Source of the DNA: an uncultured Collinsella sp.
GTDB taxonomy: Bacteria; Actinomycetota; Coriobacteriia; Coriobacteriales; Coriobacteriaceae
Reading direction: 5' to 3'
NCBI GenBank assembly: GCA_934654585.1
Contig: CAKUGF010000003.1
Location: 62,001 to 126,000 of the forward strand
Length of the DNA stretch: 64,000 bases
In this document: piece by piece, positions 50,001 through 57,991 of the stretch
Layout: each line of letters starts with the position of its first letter
Numbering within the stretch: position 1 is the first letter of the stretch
The notes under the pieces: model-generated
What the model saw: only the letters and a program-made list of their open reading frames with translations
Databases searched by the model: none
What the model was told of the DNA's origin: nothing
Translations under genes and position numbers: made by a program

Positions 50001-51134
50001 TTAGATGCGGTTCATCTGGGAAGCAACCTTGTTGTACCAGTCCTGCCATGTGGGCGGGCAGTACTTTTTGGCGGCCGCCGGGGTAAGCGTTGAGCCGTAG
50101 TTGGCGCCCAGGTAGGCAACATGGGCGGAGATGCCTTCGCTCCAGCTGCCAAAGCTGCGCCAACCGCCGCCACGGGCGCTCCAGCCCCAGGCGTTGTAGG
50201 AATTGGCGCAATAGAGACCCTTGCTGCTCTCGATGCAGGCGATGGCGGGGGACCAACGGGGGTCGACGCCGGTGTTCCAAGCGGCGACGGCAAAGTTGTA
50301 GCCCTGACCTGCCATGGGAGAGCCGGCGAGGTAGTTGTCGATGCGGCTCGTCCACTCGTTAATGAACGAGTCGTAATCGGAGTTACCGCTGTTAGAGCTA
50401 TTCACCGTGGTGTCGATGGTGGTGTTGGAATTGTTTGCCTGGCTGTTGGAGTTGCTGCCGCTTACGCCCTCACCCGAGAGCTTCTCGGCTGCGGCGGCCT
50501 TGTCGGCCTCGAGCTTAGCCAGCTCGGCGGCGTTTTCCTGCTCGGCCTTTGCCTGCGCCTCGCTGCGGAGCTGCTGGGCCTGGGCCAGCGCGTCCTCAGC
50601 GTTTTTCTGCTCGCCCTCGAGCTGAGACTTGGCCTGCTCGAGCTCGGTTTTGTTCTGCTCGAGCTCGGTCTGCATCTTGTTGAGCTCTTCGATCTCGTCG
50701 ACGCTCGAGCTCGTGATCTGGTTGGTGTACTTGCAGGTGGTGATAAAGTCACCCAAGCTTTGCGTGTTCACCAGGAAGCTCACGATGGGGCTGGTGCCCT
50801 TCTGGTACTTATACAGATCGCGCATGGCAGAGCTTGCCTTGGCCTGCTGCTCGGGCAGCTCGGCCTCAATCTTTTCGATATTCGCCTCATTGGAGTCAAT
50901 CTGCTTTTGCAGGTCCTCGAGCTTGGTACGGGCGTCGTTGTAGGCGCTCGTAGCGTCCTCGATCTTTTTCTGGGCGGCGGAAAGCTGATCCTGCGTTGCC
51001 TGCGAGGCGGCATAGGCCGCGACGGGGGAGAGCATCGGCGTGGCCGTCAGCGCAACGGCGAGCGCGGCGCTCGTGATAATGCGAGCCGGCTTCGACGCGA
51101 TGAGCGCTGCGGTGCGATGGTTCGAATGCTGCAT
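50001..51134 (-). CDS. Secreted coiled-coil protein with C-terminal lysozyme/glucosaminidase-like domain
   Basis: A 377-residue exported cell-wall protein. Signal peptide IITSAALAVALTATPMLSPVAAYA, then long coiled coil (about 45-230; QLSAAQKKIEDATSAYNDARTKLEDLQKQID) like the PcsB/CwlO N-terminal region, a Ser/Asn-rich linker, and a C-terminal domain (about 260-377) with NFAVAAWNTGVDPRWSPAIACIESSKGLYCANSYNAWGWSARGGGW resembling peptidoglycan lytic domains. Probably a wall hydrolase with self-inhibiting coiled coil. ATG 51134 follows AGAGGGA; TTG 51149 is a weaker option. Confidence 0.82.
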   Translation of the reverse strand: MQHSNHRTAALIASKPARIITSAALAVALTATPMLSPVAAYAASQATQDQLSAAQKKIEDATSAYNDARTKLEDLQKQIDSNEANIEKIEAELPEQQAKASSAMRDLYKYQKGTSPIVSFLVNTQSLGDFITTCKYTNQITSSSVDEIEELNKMQTELEQNKTELEQAKSQLEGEQKNAEDALAQAQQLRSEAQAKAEQENAAELAKLEADKAAAAEKLSGEGVSGSNSNSQANNSNTTIDTTVNSSNSGNSDYDSFINEWTSRIDNYLAGSPMAGQGYNFAVAAWNTGVDPRWSPAIACIESSKGLYCANSYNAWGWSARGGGWRSFGSWSEGISAHVAYLGANYGSTLTPAAAKKYCPPTWQDWYNKVASQMNRI

Positions 51135-51197
51135 CCAGTCCCTCTGCAATCAATCGTAGGTTATTGGTCGAGCTGTATTCTACTACTGCTTTCGACC

Positions 51198-51235
51198 TCA
51201 ACTTGAACCTTAAAGGTTTCAAAGGGTCAAGTTGA
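51198..51235. promoter_or_regulatory. Inverted repeat upstream of the cell-wall hydrolase gene
   Basis: TCAACTTGA (51198-51206) and TCAAGTTGA (51227-51235) are perfect complements around an inner TTGAACCTT/AGGTTTCAA near-palindrome. It may be an operator for a MerR-like or other dimeric regulator. Confidence 0.4.
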
Positions 51236-51368
51236 ACTTGAGGCTTTGGCCTTGACCTGCAGTTATAGTGAATTGTTGAGAAACCATAGAGTTCAACTTT
51301 AACGTTACGGAACGCTGCTTGGCCCTGATTTTTGCATTTAAAAGTAACCTCGACGTGGGGTTTTGCAA

Positions 51369-51999
51369 CTACAGGGTTCCATCGCGGCGAGCCTGTTCGA
51401 CCTCTTGGAGCGCCTCGGTGGGGGATGAAGGAACAGGTGCCGTCGCCGAGCTTGACTATCTGGATGTCGTCTTCGGTGCTGACCTCTCCGCCCTGCAGCA
51501 CGACGCCGAAAATGCCCTCGTGGGGAAAGATGCAGTCGCCGGCGAGATAGTAGATGGCACAGCGGGTGTGGCAGACTTTGCCGATCTGGCTGATTTCGAC
51601 CAGCACGTCACGGCCAATTTTGAGCTGCGTGCCAAGGGGGAGCGACAGCAGGTTGATGCCCTGGGTCGTAAAGTTTTCGCCAAAGTCGCCCTCGTGTACA
51701 TCGAGGCCGCGCGCTTGGGCTGTCTGGATCGATTCTGCAGCCAAAAACGAGACTTGGCGGTGCCAATGCCCCGCGTGAGCATCGGAAGCAAGGCCAAACT
51801 GCGTGATGGCGGTATCATGCCCATCGACGACGGGTGCCTTGCGCGTCCCCTTATGCGATGAGGTGTTGATCGAGACGATGCGCGCCGGTCCGTCGTAGGC
51901 ATCATTTGCGGTGCGTAGGGGCGCGGCTGTTTTTGCACGGTCGGAAAGCTCGCGCTTAGCCGCGTCGAGAATGGGATTGATGATTTGGTCTTGCGGCAC
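51369..51999 (-). CDS. MOSC domain protein with a C-terminal frameshift
   Basis: A MOSC-domain protein (relative of molybdenum-cofactor sulfurase C-termini that handle sulfur or Moco). ISQIGKVCHTRCAIYYLAGDCIFPHEGIFGVVLQGGEV holds the conserved Cys and IfP-like motif. The main frame does not stop after the domain but runs on to 50896, into the start of the neighbouring gene. A +1 shift near VKLGDG restores a natural ending PVPSSPTEALQEVEQARRDG and a stop at 51369-51371, so I give that end. Start is GTG 51999 with AAAGGG upstream. Either a real recent indel or a sequence error. Confidence 0.65.
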
Positions 52000-52064
52000 G
52001 CTTGAGGCCCTTTCAATGAAGCTGATGTCGGGTTCATCCTACAACATTGGTAGGTACATTGTCC

Positions 52065-52102
52065 GCCTGTCATACAACGGTGCGCGCCGCTGTATGACAG
52101 GC
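52065..52102. promoter_or_regulatory. Large inverted repeat between divergent genes
   Basis: GCCTGTCATACA (52065-52076) and TGTATGACAGGC (52091-52102) are perfect 12-bp complements with a GC-rich palindromic centre. No T-run. It lies between the MOSC gene and the ATP-grasp ligase gene, so an operator is possible. Confidence 0.5.
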
Positions 52103-52212
52103 TCGCGTGGATAGATACGGTGGATGTTTGGGAAGCGGTGGGCAAGCACGCTAAAATAAAACGGTTGCTCAGAGACCGCCCGTTCTGGGGCAGTTCTAGA
52201 TAGGAAGTTTCC

Positions 52213-53469
52213 ATGGCATTGCAGTTTACAGAGCGCGAGTTTATCCCCGTGCTGCTCGGCGGCGACATCAACGCGTATTCGGTGGCGCGCGCATTCTACG
52301 AGGAGTATCAGGTTAAGAGCCTGGTCTTTGGCAAGTACCAGACCGGCCCTGCGTATCGCAGCCAGATTATCGATTACACGCCCAACGTGGATATCGATAC
52401 CATGCCGGTTATGGTTGAGACCGTCAACGGCGTCGCGCAGGCTCATCCCGATAAGAAGATCATTGTTATGGGCTGTGGCGACAACTATGTCGCGCTTGCC
52501 GCGCAGGCCCAGGACGCCGGTGCGCTTGCCTCGAACGTCATCGCGCCCTACGCCCCTTACAGCATGCTCGAACAGTGCCAGAAGAAGGAAATCTTCTACG
52601 AGCTGTGCGAGAAGCACGGCGTGCCCTATCCGCACACGTTTACCTTCACCATGGCTATGCTTAACGCTCAAGGCGAGGCGCCTGCCGAGGTGCTCGACCA
52701 GATCGACTTCCCCTTCCCGATGATCCTGAAGCCCTCTGACGGCATCATGTGGTGGGAGCACGAGTTCGAGGGCCAAAAGAAGGCCTACGAGATTGCCGAT
52801 CGCGCCGAGCTGGAGCAGGTCATCCGCGACGTGTATGCCAGCGGCTACACCGATGACCTTATCTTGCAGGACCGCGTGCCCGGCAACGACGAGTACATGC
52901 GCGTGCTTACCAGCTATTCCGACCGCAACGGCAAGGTCCGCATGATGTGCCTCGGTCACGTGCTGCTCGAGGAGCATCAGCCTCACGGCGTCGGCAATCA
53001 CGCTTGCATCATTACCGAGCCCAACGACGAGCTCATGGGTGGCGTACGCAAGCTGCTCGAGGACCTCAAGTTTACGGGCTTCTCCAACTTCGACGTGAAG
53101 TACGACGAGCGCGACGGCTCGTTTAAGTTCTTTGACTTCAATACGCGTCAGGGCCGCAGCAATTACTACGTCACCAACAGCGGCTTTAACGTGGCTAAAT
53201 ATGTGGTGGATGAGTACGTCTACAACCGCCCGTTTGAGCCGGAGTTCGTGACAGCGCAGGACGAGGCTCTGTGGATGGTCGTCCCCATGGGCGTCGTCGA
53301 CAAGTATGTCAAGGACCCTGAGCTGCGCGCGAAGGCGCACCGTCTTGCCAAGGAGGGCAAGGGCGCCGATCCTTCGTTTATGAAGGGCGACTTCGTTTTT
53401 AACCGCTGGTTGCGCATGTGGCACACCAAGCTGCGTCACTTTAAGCTGTTCAAGACGTATTACAAGTAG
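52213..53469 (+). CDS. ATP-grasp carboxylate-amine ligase, D-aspartate ligase-like
   Basis: A 418-residue ATP-grasp enzyme. FPFPMILKPSDGIMWWEHEFEGQKKAYEI has the ATP-binding Lys, LILQDRVPGNDEYMRVLTSY and FTGFSNFDVKYDERDGSFKFFDFNTRQGRSNYYV the metal-binding acidic and Asn residues. It resembles the D-aspartate ligases (Asl) that add D-Asp to the peptidoglycan stem lysine. The next gene, on the same strand, encodes an aspartate/glutamate racemase, which would make D-Asp; the pair strongly suggests a cross-bridge pathway. Substrate assignment is inference from context. Confidence 0.78.
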   Translation: MALQFTEREFIPVLLGGDINAYSVARAFYEEYQVKSLVFGKYQTGPAYRSQIIDYTPNVDIDTMPVMVETVNGVAQAHPDKKIIVMGCGDNYVALAAQAQDAGALASNVIAPYAPYSMLEQCQKKEIFYELCEKHGVPYPHTFTFTMAMLNAQGEAPAEVLDQIDFPFPMILKPSDGIMWWEHEFEGQKKAYEIADRAELEQVIRDVYASGYTDDLILQDRVPGNDEYMRVLTSYSDRNGKVRMMCLGHVLLEEHQPHGVGNHACIITEPNDELMGGVRKLLEDLKFTGFSNFDVKYDERDGSFKFFDFNTRQGRSNYYVTNSGFNVAKYVVDEYVYNRPFEPEFVTAQDEALWMVVPMGVVDKYVKDPELRAKAHRLAKEGKGADPSFMKGDFVFNRWLRMWHTKLRHFKLFKTYYK

Positions 53470-53478
53470 ATGAGCGCG

Positions 53479-53517
53479 GCGCCCGTCCGGTTTGCATCGG
53501 ACGGGCGCGGGTATGAT
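53479..53517 (+). promoter_or_regulatory. GC hairpin followed by a -10 hexamer between ligase and racemase genes
   Basis: GCGCCCGTCCG (53479-53489) pairs with CGGACGGGCGC (53498-53508); TATGAT follows at 53512-53517. The layout matches 18028, 48519 and 63140. Confidence 0.5.
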
Positions 53518-53553
53518 ACGCGCAATTGCACGGGCGTCACCAAGGAGGCGGCG

Positions 53554-54300
53554 ATGGAAAAGCTGGGAGTTATCGGCGGCATGGGCGCCGAGGCCACGTC
53601 GTATTACTACGACCAGGTCGTGCGTCATACGGCAGCCACCTGCGATCAGGAACATATCGACATGGTGGTGCTTTCCAAGTCGACCATGCCCGATCGTACG
53701 CTGGCCATCAAGACTGGTGAGCATGCCGAGCTACTGGCGACCATGAAGGAGTGCGCTCGGGCGCTCGAGACGCTGGGCTGCGCGCACATCGCCATTCCCT
53801 GCAACACGTCGCACTACTTCTACGACCAGATTCAGTCGTTTACGAAGGTGCCGATTATTCATATGCCGCGCGAATCGGTGCGCTACGCCTTGGCAGGCGT
53901 GGTGATGGGGGAGTGCGAATTTGACCCCAACCTGAGCATGCCTGCCGAGCCGGTGCGCAAGATCGGCATCATGGGTACCGATGGCACCGTGGGCGCGGGC
54001 GTCTACGGGCGCGAGTGCGAGGCTGCTGGCGTCGAGGTCGTCTATCCCAGCGAGAAGCGCCAGGCCGACGTGATGTCGCTTATCTACGATGACGTGAAGG
54101 CCGGACGTGAGCCTGATATGGATAAGTTCGACCGCGTGATGTGGGAGTTCGCCCGCAGCGGCTGCGACCGCGTCATTCTGGCCTGCACGGAACTTTCGGT
54201 ACTTCAGAAGTACCGCGAGATGCCCGAGATGACCCTCGATGCGATGGACGTCCTGGTACGCGAATCCATCATCCGCAGCGGCGCCCCCTACCGCCTCTAG
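53554..54300 (+). CDS. Aspartate/glutamate racemase family protein
   Basis: A 248-residue cofactor-independent racemase. The two catalytic cysteines are in AIPCNTSHYFYD and VILACTELSVL; LGVIGGMGAEATSYYYDQV is the typical start of aspartate racemases. It probably converts L-Asp to D-Asp, feeding the ATP-grasp ligase encoded upstream. ATG 53554 has AAGGAGG. A lone arm of repeat family A and a strong terminator follow. Confidence 0.88.
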   Translation: MEKLGVIGGMGAEATSYYYDQVVRHTAATCDQEHIDMVVLSKSTMPDRTLAIKTGEHAELLATMKECARALETLGCAHIAIPCNTSHYFYDQIQSFTKVPIIHMPRESVRYALAGVVMGECEFDPNLSMPAEPVRKIGIMGTDGTVGAGVYGRECEAAGVEVVYPSEKRQADVMSLIYDDVKAGREPDMDKFDRVMWEFARSGCDRVILACTELSVLQKYREMPEMTLDAMDVLVRESIIRSGAPYRL

Positions 54301-54306
54301 CCCTCG

Positions 54307-54341
54307 ACCTGCCAAAAAGGGACAGGTTTATTTTGGTAGGT
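54307..54341 (+). repeat. Repeat family A, single-arm copy 3
   Basis: Thirty-five bases nearly identical to the left arm of the element at 12069-12106 (core AAAAAGGGACAGGTTTATTT). The second arm is missing here, although ACCTGCCAAAA/TTTTGGTAGGT still forms a small internal palindrome. Confidence 0.7.
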
Positions 54342-54359
54342 TTTATCTGGGAAAACAGT

Positions 54360-54396
54360 AAAGGCCTCGGCTCGTTTGGTACGAGCCGAGGCCTTT
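54360..54396. terminator. Bidirectional terminator between racemase and ecfT genes
   Basis: AAAGGCCTCGGCTCG (54360-54374) and CGAGCCGAGGCCTTT (54382-54396) are perfect 15-bp complements. Confidence 0.9.
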
Positions 54397-54424
54397 TGCG
54401 TCATTCGGTTGCTGCTGGCGATTG

Positions 54425-55171
54425 TTAGAACAAGAAGCCGAGGACGATGAGGGCGACGCTGGCGATGAGTACGGCGATGTCCATGCCCTTGATGGGGTAG
54501 CGTTTGTACGAGCTCTCGCGCGTGCGTAGGTAGAAGCCGCGCTGCTCGGCGGCAAGTGCGGTGGCGTCGGTCTTTCCCACGGAGCTCACCAGCAGCGGCA
54601 CGCAGAGTGGCAGCATGAGCTGGATCTTCTTGAGGGGGTTCTTGGTGTCGTATTCGACGCCGCGCGCGGTCTGCGCCTCCATGATGGCGTTCATCTCCTG
54701 GCTAAAGACCGGCACAAAGCGCAGCGCCGTGGTAAATGTGAACGCATAGCGGTACGGCACGTGTAGCACCTCCACGCAGGCGTTGGCGAGGTCGCCGAGC
54801 TGCGTGATAGTGAGCATGAGAATGAGCGGCAGTGCCACGCCGAGCAAGCGAAGTGCCGCCTTGGAGCCGGTGGCAAGACCATCTGCGGTAATCCAGGCAA
54901 AGATGGGGGCTCCGGTGCGGATAAAGACGGTCTGCAGGACCAGCATGATCAGCGAAAGCGGCAGCATGAGCTTGACGAGCGAGACGAGGCCTGCGGTCGA
55001 TTTGGCGTAGATGCCCAAGACAAAAGTCAGCAAAAGCAGAGCGATCAGGAGCACATAGGTGTCGCCGAGGAAGGTGGCTAAGATAATGGCCGCGGCCAGG
55101 GCGAGCTTGGTCACGGGGTTCAGCCGATGCAGCAACGAGTCTCCGGGCACGTAGTCGATCACGTTAGTCAT
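54425..55171 (-). CDS. ECF transporter transmembrane protein EcfT
   Basis: A 248-residue membrane coupling subunit of an energy-coupling factor importer. It has about five to six helices and the two cytoplasmic Ala-Arg-Gly-type motifs: AQTARGVEYD and AAEQRGFYLRTRES, which dock the ATPases. Opening DYVPGDSLLHRLNPVTKLALA is typical. It overlaps the ATPase gene by 8 nt and ends the operon that begins with the S component. Confidence 0.9.
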   Translation of the reverse strand: MTNVIDYVPGDSLLHRLNPVTKLALAAAIILATFLGDTYVLLIALLLLTFVLGIYAKSTAGLVSLVKLMLPLSLIMLVLQTVFIRTGAPIFAWITADGLATGSKAALRLLGVALPLILMLTITQLGDLANACVEVLHVPYRYAFTFTTALRFVPVFSQEMNAIMEAQTARGVEYDTKNPLKKIQLMLPLCVPLLVSSVGKTDATALAAEQRGFYLRTRESSYKRYPIKGMDIAVLIASVALIVLGFLF

Positions 55172-56930
55172 GGTTGAGCATCTCCTTTACCAGGTCGACC
55201 AGATCGGAGACCTGACTGATTCCGGCAAATCGGGGCGAAACGTCGCGTGCAAGTTTCTTGGATAGAGCCACAACCTGCGGCGGCTCCACGTATGCGGCGC
55301 GCATGAGGGCATCGTCGGCAAAGATCCGGTCCGCGTCGCCTCGCTCGAGGATGCGCCCGTCAGCCATGACTACCAGGCGCTGAGCAAAGTCCGAGACGAC
55401 TTCCATGTCGTGGCATACCATGATCACGGCGCAGCCGCGCTCGGCCATCTCGCTCACCGTCTCCATCACGGTCATGCACTCACGGTAATCGAGGCCGCTC
55501 GTGGGCTCATCGAGCAGAACCACCTGCGGGTCGAGCACGACCACGGACGCCAGGGCGACCATCTGTCGCTGTCCGCGCGAAAGCGAGAACGGCGATTCGT
55601 CCAAGGGGAGTCCAAAGCGCTCCGCCGCCACCCGCGCGCGCTGGCGGGCATCGCCGGCGGTGGCACCGTGCAGCTCAAGGCTAAAAGCAATCTCGTCGAG
55701 TACGGTGTCGCGGCAGAGCTGGCGGTCGGGGTTCTGGAACAGCGTCGCGCATTTTGCAGCGATCGCGCTGGTGGGAACGTCGGCGGTGTTCATCCCCGCC
55801 ATATGGACGGTTCCTGATGCCGGATGCAGAAGGCCGTTCAACAGCTTGGTGAGCGTGGTCTTGCCGGCACCGTTCTGGCCGATGACGCCCACGAGCTCGC
55901 CGGGATAGACGCACATGTTGAGGTTGTTGACCGAGGCGCCGCCATGGGGGTATGCAAAGGTCACATCGGTGAGCTCGACCACTGGCTCCTGATTGGCGCC
56001 GCGGGGGACCGTCGGGATATGGGGAGAGGTCTCGGGCGTATCGGCGGGCGCGTCCTTGCTCGTTGCATCCGCAAGCAAAGACGAGATGAGCTGGTGCGCC
56101 TCGGAAACATTGAGGCAGGGTGCCTGGCCGCTCGGCAACAGGCCGGCTTCTGCCAAGCTGTTCGCGATGCGCGCGACGCGGGGACTGTCGACACCCATCT
56201 GGCGCAGCTCGCTTGCGTGGGCAAAGACCTGGTGGGGCTCGCCGTCAAACGCGAGCTTGCCGTCTGCCATGACGAGTACGCGGCTGCAGTACTTCGACAG
56301 CAGCGCGACCTTCTGCTCGATGACAACCACGGTGATGCCGTGCTCGCGATTGATTTGGCGCAGGGTGTCAAACACAAGCGTGGAGCTTGCCGGGTCGAGC
56401 GCTGCCGTGGGCTCGTCGAGCACGAGCACGTCGGGCGCCATGGCGATGATCGCGGCGATTGCGACCTTTTGCTTTTGTCCGCCCGAAAGTGTTGCAATCT
56501 CGCGGTGGCGCAGGTCGCTAATGCCGACGGTCGCCAGCGTCTGGCTAATGCGATCCTCGATCTGGTCGTGCGGCATGCCGAAGTTCTCGAGGCCAAAGAG
56601 CATCTCGTCTTCAACGATGGGTGCAACCATCTGGGCGTCAATGTCCTGCAGCACGCTTCCCACTACGCGCGAGATATCCGTGAGGGTGATCTCGCAGGTG
56701 TCACGGCCATCGACGAGCGTGGCTCCAAAGAGCTTGCCGGTGTAGTGGTGGGGGATGGCTCCGCTCAGAACGGCGGCGAGTGTCGATTTGCCGGCACCTG
56801 AAGGGCCGATGATACCCACAAACTCACCCTTTTCGATGGTGAGTGAGACGTGGTCGAGGGCATTCTGCGCCTCGTGACCATAGGCAAACGAGACGTCATC
56901 GAGCTTGATGATGGTATTGCTGGAGCTCAT
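55164..56930 (-). CDS. ECF transporter ATPase, two fused ATP-binding domains
   Basis: A 588-residue protein combining EcfA1 and EcfA2. First domain: GPSGAGKST, LSGGQKQKVAIAA, VLVLDEPTAALDP; second: GQNGAGKTT, SLSRGQRQMVALA (altered signature), VVLLDEPTSGLDY. The linker (about 285-330) is low-complexity. Such fusions are found in dedicated ECF importers. It lies 84 nt downstream of the S component and overlaps ecfT, so all subunits come from one transcript. ATG 56930 has AAAGG upstream. Confidence 0.9.
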   Translation of the reverse strand: MSSSNTIIKLDDVSFAYGHEAQNALDHVSLTIEKGEFVGIIGPSGAGKSTLAAVLSGAIPHHYTGKLFGATLVDGRDTCEITLTDISRVVGSVLQDIDAQMVAPIVEDEMLFGLENFGMPHDQIEDRISQTLATVGISDLRHREIATLSGGQKQKVAIAAIIAMAPDVLVLDEPTAALDPASSTLVFDTLRQINREHGITVVVIEQKVALLSKYCSRVLVMADGKLAFDGEPHQVFAHASELRQMGVDSPRVARIANSLAEAGLLPSGQAPCLNVSEAHQLISSLLADATSKDAPADTPETSPHIPTVPRGANQEPVVELTDVTFAYPHGGASVNNLNMCVYPGELVGVIGQNGAGKTTLTKLLNGLLHPASGTVHMAGMNTADVPTSAIAAKCATLFQNPDRQLCRDTVLDEIAFSLELHGATAGDARQRARVAAERFGLPLDESPFSLSRGQRQMVALASVVVLDPQVVLLDEPTSGLDYRECMTVMETVSEMAERGCAVIMVCHDMEVVSDFAQRLVVMADGRILERGDADRIFADDALMRAAYVEPPQVVALSKKLARDVSPRFAGISQVSDLVDLVKEMLNHD

Positions 56931-57013
56931 GGGGGCCTTTCTATCGTAAAAGAGCACCGGCCGCAAAACGACCGGCGCTCAACATGTGTGCCTGCGTGAG
57001 GCTTGTCGGCTGC

Positions 57014-57586
57014 TTAGTCGTTGAGCTTGAGGGCCTTTTTAATGGGGATGAAGAGGGCGGTCACGATGATGGCGTTAGCAACACCGGTGGCGGCGACGAC
57101 AGGAGCCATGACGCCCATGAATGCCGGGTTGTTCATGACGCCGAAGGAGAAAATCGCGGCGTAGATCATGCCGGAGATAAAGGTGACAACAAAGGTGCCG
57201 ACGAGCGGGAGCAGGCCCTTGGCCTTGGAGTCGGCAAGCACGGAGACGAGCAGAGCCATGACCATGGCGGCGACGGGCTCGGCGATCAGGTCGGGGCCCT
57301 TGACGGAGGCGGTGATCTGGATCACCACGCCGGCGAGGAGGCCGATGATCGCGGATTGGCCGATGTTGGGCTTGATGATGAGGATTTCGAGGCAGAAGGC
57401 TGCGATGATGAACTCGGGCGAGAGGAAGCCTCCGGTGAGACCGCTGAAGAACTTGGAGACGGTCATGTTGAGGACGAAACCGGCGGCGAGGAGGATGGCG
57501 TAGAGAGTGAGTGCCTTGAGATCGAGCTTGCCGTGGTCGGCGGTCTGGACGGTGCGGGGCTGGGCGGCGGTGGTGTTCTGAGACAT
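57014..57586 (-). CDS. ECF transporter substrate-binding S component, probably tryptophan-related
   Basis: A 190-residue six-helix S component: LYAILLAAGFVLNMTVSKFFSG, GGFLSPEFIIAAFCLEILIIKPN and AIIGLLAGVVIQITASVKGPDLIAEPVAAMVMALLVS are typical membrane blocks. The substrate cannot be read from the protein alone. However, the leader of this operon encodes a peptide with three consecutive Trp codons and an attenuator, which strongly suggests a tryptophan (or indole/aromatic) importer like predicted TrpP proteins. Start ATG 57586 has GAAAGGA upstream. Confidence 0.82.
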   Translation of the reverse strand: MSQNTTAAQPRTVQTADHGKLDLKALTLYAILLAAGFVLNMTVSKFFSGLTGGFLSPEFIIAAFCLEILIIKPNIGQSAIIGLLAGVVIQITASVKGPDLIAEPVAAMVMALLVSVLADSKAKGLLPLVGTFVVTFISGMIYAAIFSFGVMNNPAFMGVMAPVVAATGVANAIIVTALFIPIKKALKLND

Positions 57587-57631
57587 GGTGAAAATCCTTT
57601 CGGAAGGGGGTGCAAGAGAAAAAGCGGAGGC

Positions 57632-57761
57632 GCGTGATGCGAATACGATCGGGCTCGAGATAGAAAAAGGCCCCCGGTCGAAACCGGAGGCCTTCCAATC
57701 ACCTAGAGCGCAAAAACAGGCGTGAGGGACTCACTGTCGACCGATCGTATTCGCATCACGC
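57632..57761 (-). repeat. 21-bp inverted repeat linking leader peptide region to the zone after the terminator
   Basis: Plus-strand 57632-57652 (GCGTGATGCGAATACGATCG...) is the exact complement of 57741-57761, so the leader-peptide coding RNA can pair with sequence downstream of the attenuator hairpin, enclosing it. Confidence 0.85.
57664..57694 (-). terminator. Attenuator terminator of the ECF operon
   Basis: On the minus strand AAGGCCTCCGG and CCGGGGGCCTT pair with a short loop, followed by TTTTT. The segment TCGACCG in its loop and 3' arm can instead pair with CGGTCGA of the leader (57737-57743), forming a competing antiterminator. Confidence 0.8.
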
Positions 57762-57799
57762 CACCACCAGTTGTTGAGAGACTTCATCGTGTTCTTCAT
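57731..57799 (-). CDS. Tryptophan leader peptide (trpL-like)
   Basis: A 22-residue ORF with ribosome site AAAGGAG and ATG 57799. The peptide begins MKNTMKSLNNWWWRDANT: three consecutive Trp codons (57769-57761) at positions 11-13. A stop follows six codons after WWWRDA-T-I, just past the CGGTCGA segment that can pair with the terminator. A ribosome stalled for lack of Trp-tRNA would leave that segment free to block termination; a ribosome reaching the stop would cover it. This is classic amino-acid attenuation, here in front of a transporter operon. Confidence 0.8.
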   Translation of the reverse strand: MKNTMKSLNNWWWRDANTIGRQ

Positions 57800-57852
57800 G
57801 TCGGTGGCTCCTTTCGTGATGCCGTGGCGCGGTCGCACCTAGTTGTCGTTCC

Positions 57853-57870
57853 GCTGCACTATAGCACAGC
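57853..57870 (-). promoter_or_regulatory. -10 region with overlapping palindrome upstream of the Trp leader
   Basis: Minus-strand TATAGT (57863-57858) lies about 60 nt before the leader peptide inside the near-palindrome GCTGTGCTATAGTGCAGC. A clear -35 is absent. The palindrome could be a repressor site. Confidence 0.45.
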
Positions 57871-57927
57871 GAAGTGTGTGCGGGGAAATCTTTTTTGGAA
57901 AGATTTCAGCGATGTTTCCCGCCGGTC

Positions 57928-57972
57928 AAAAAGGCGGGTTGAGCGGGCGGGACGACTTGTGCGCCCCGCCCG
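57928..57972 (-). terminator. Terminator of the C69 dipeptidase gene
   Basis: CGGGCGGG (minus 57972-57965) pairs with CCCGCCCG (57951-57944), followed on the minus strand by CCGCCTTTTTG, including five T at 57932-57928. Confidence 0.65.
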
Positions 57973-57991
57973 TCTCTTAGAGCGTGAGGCC

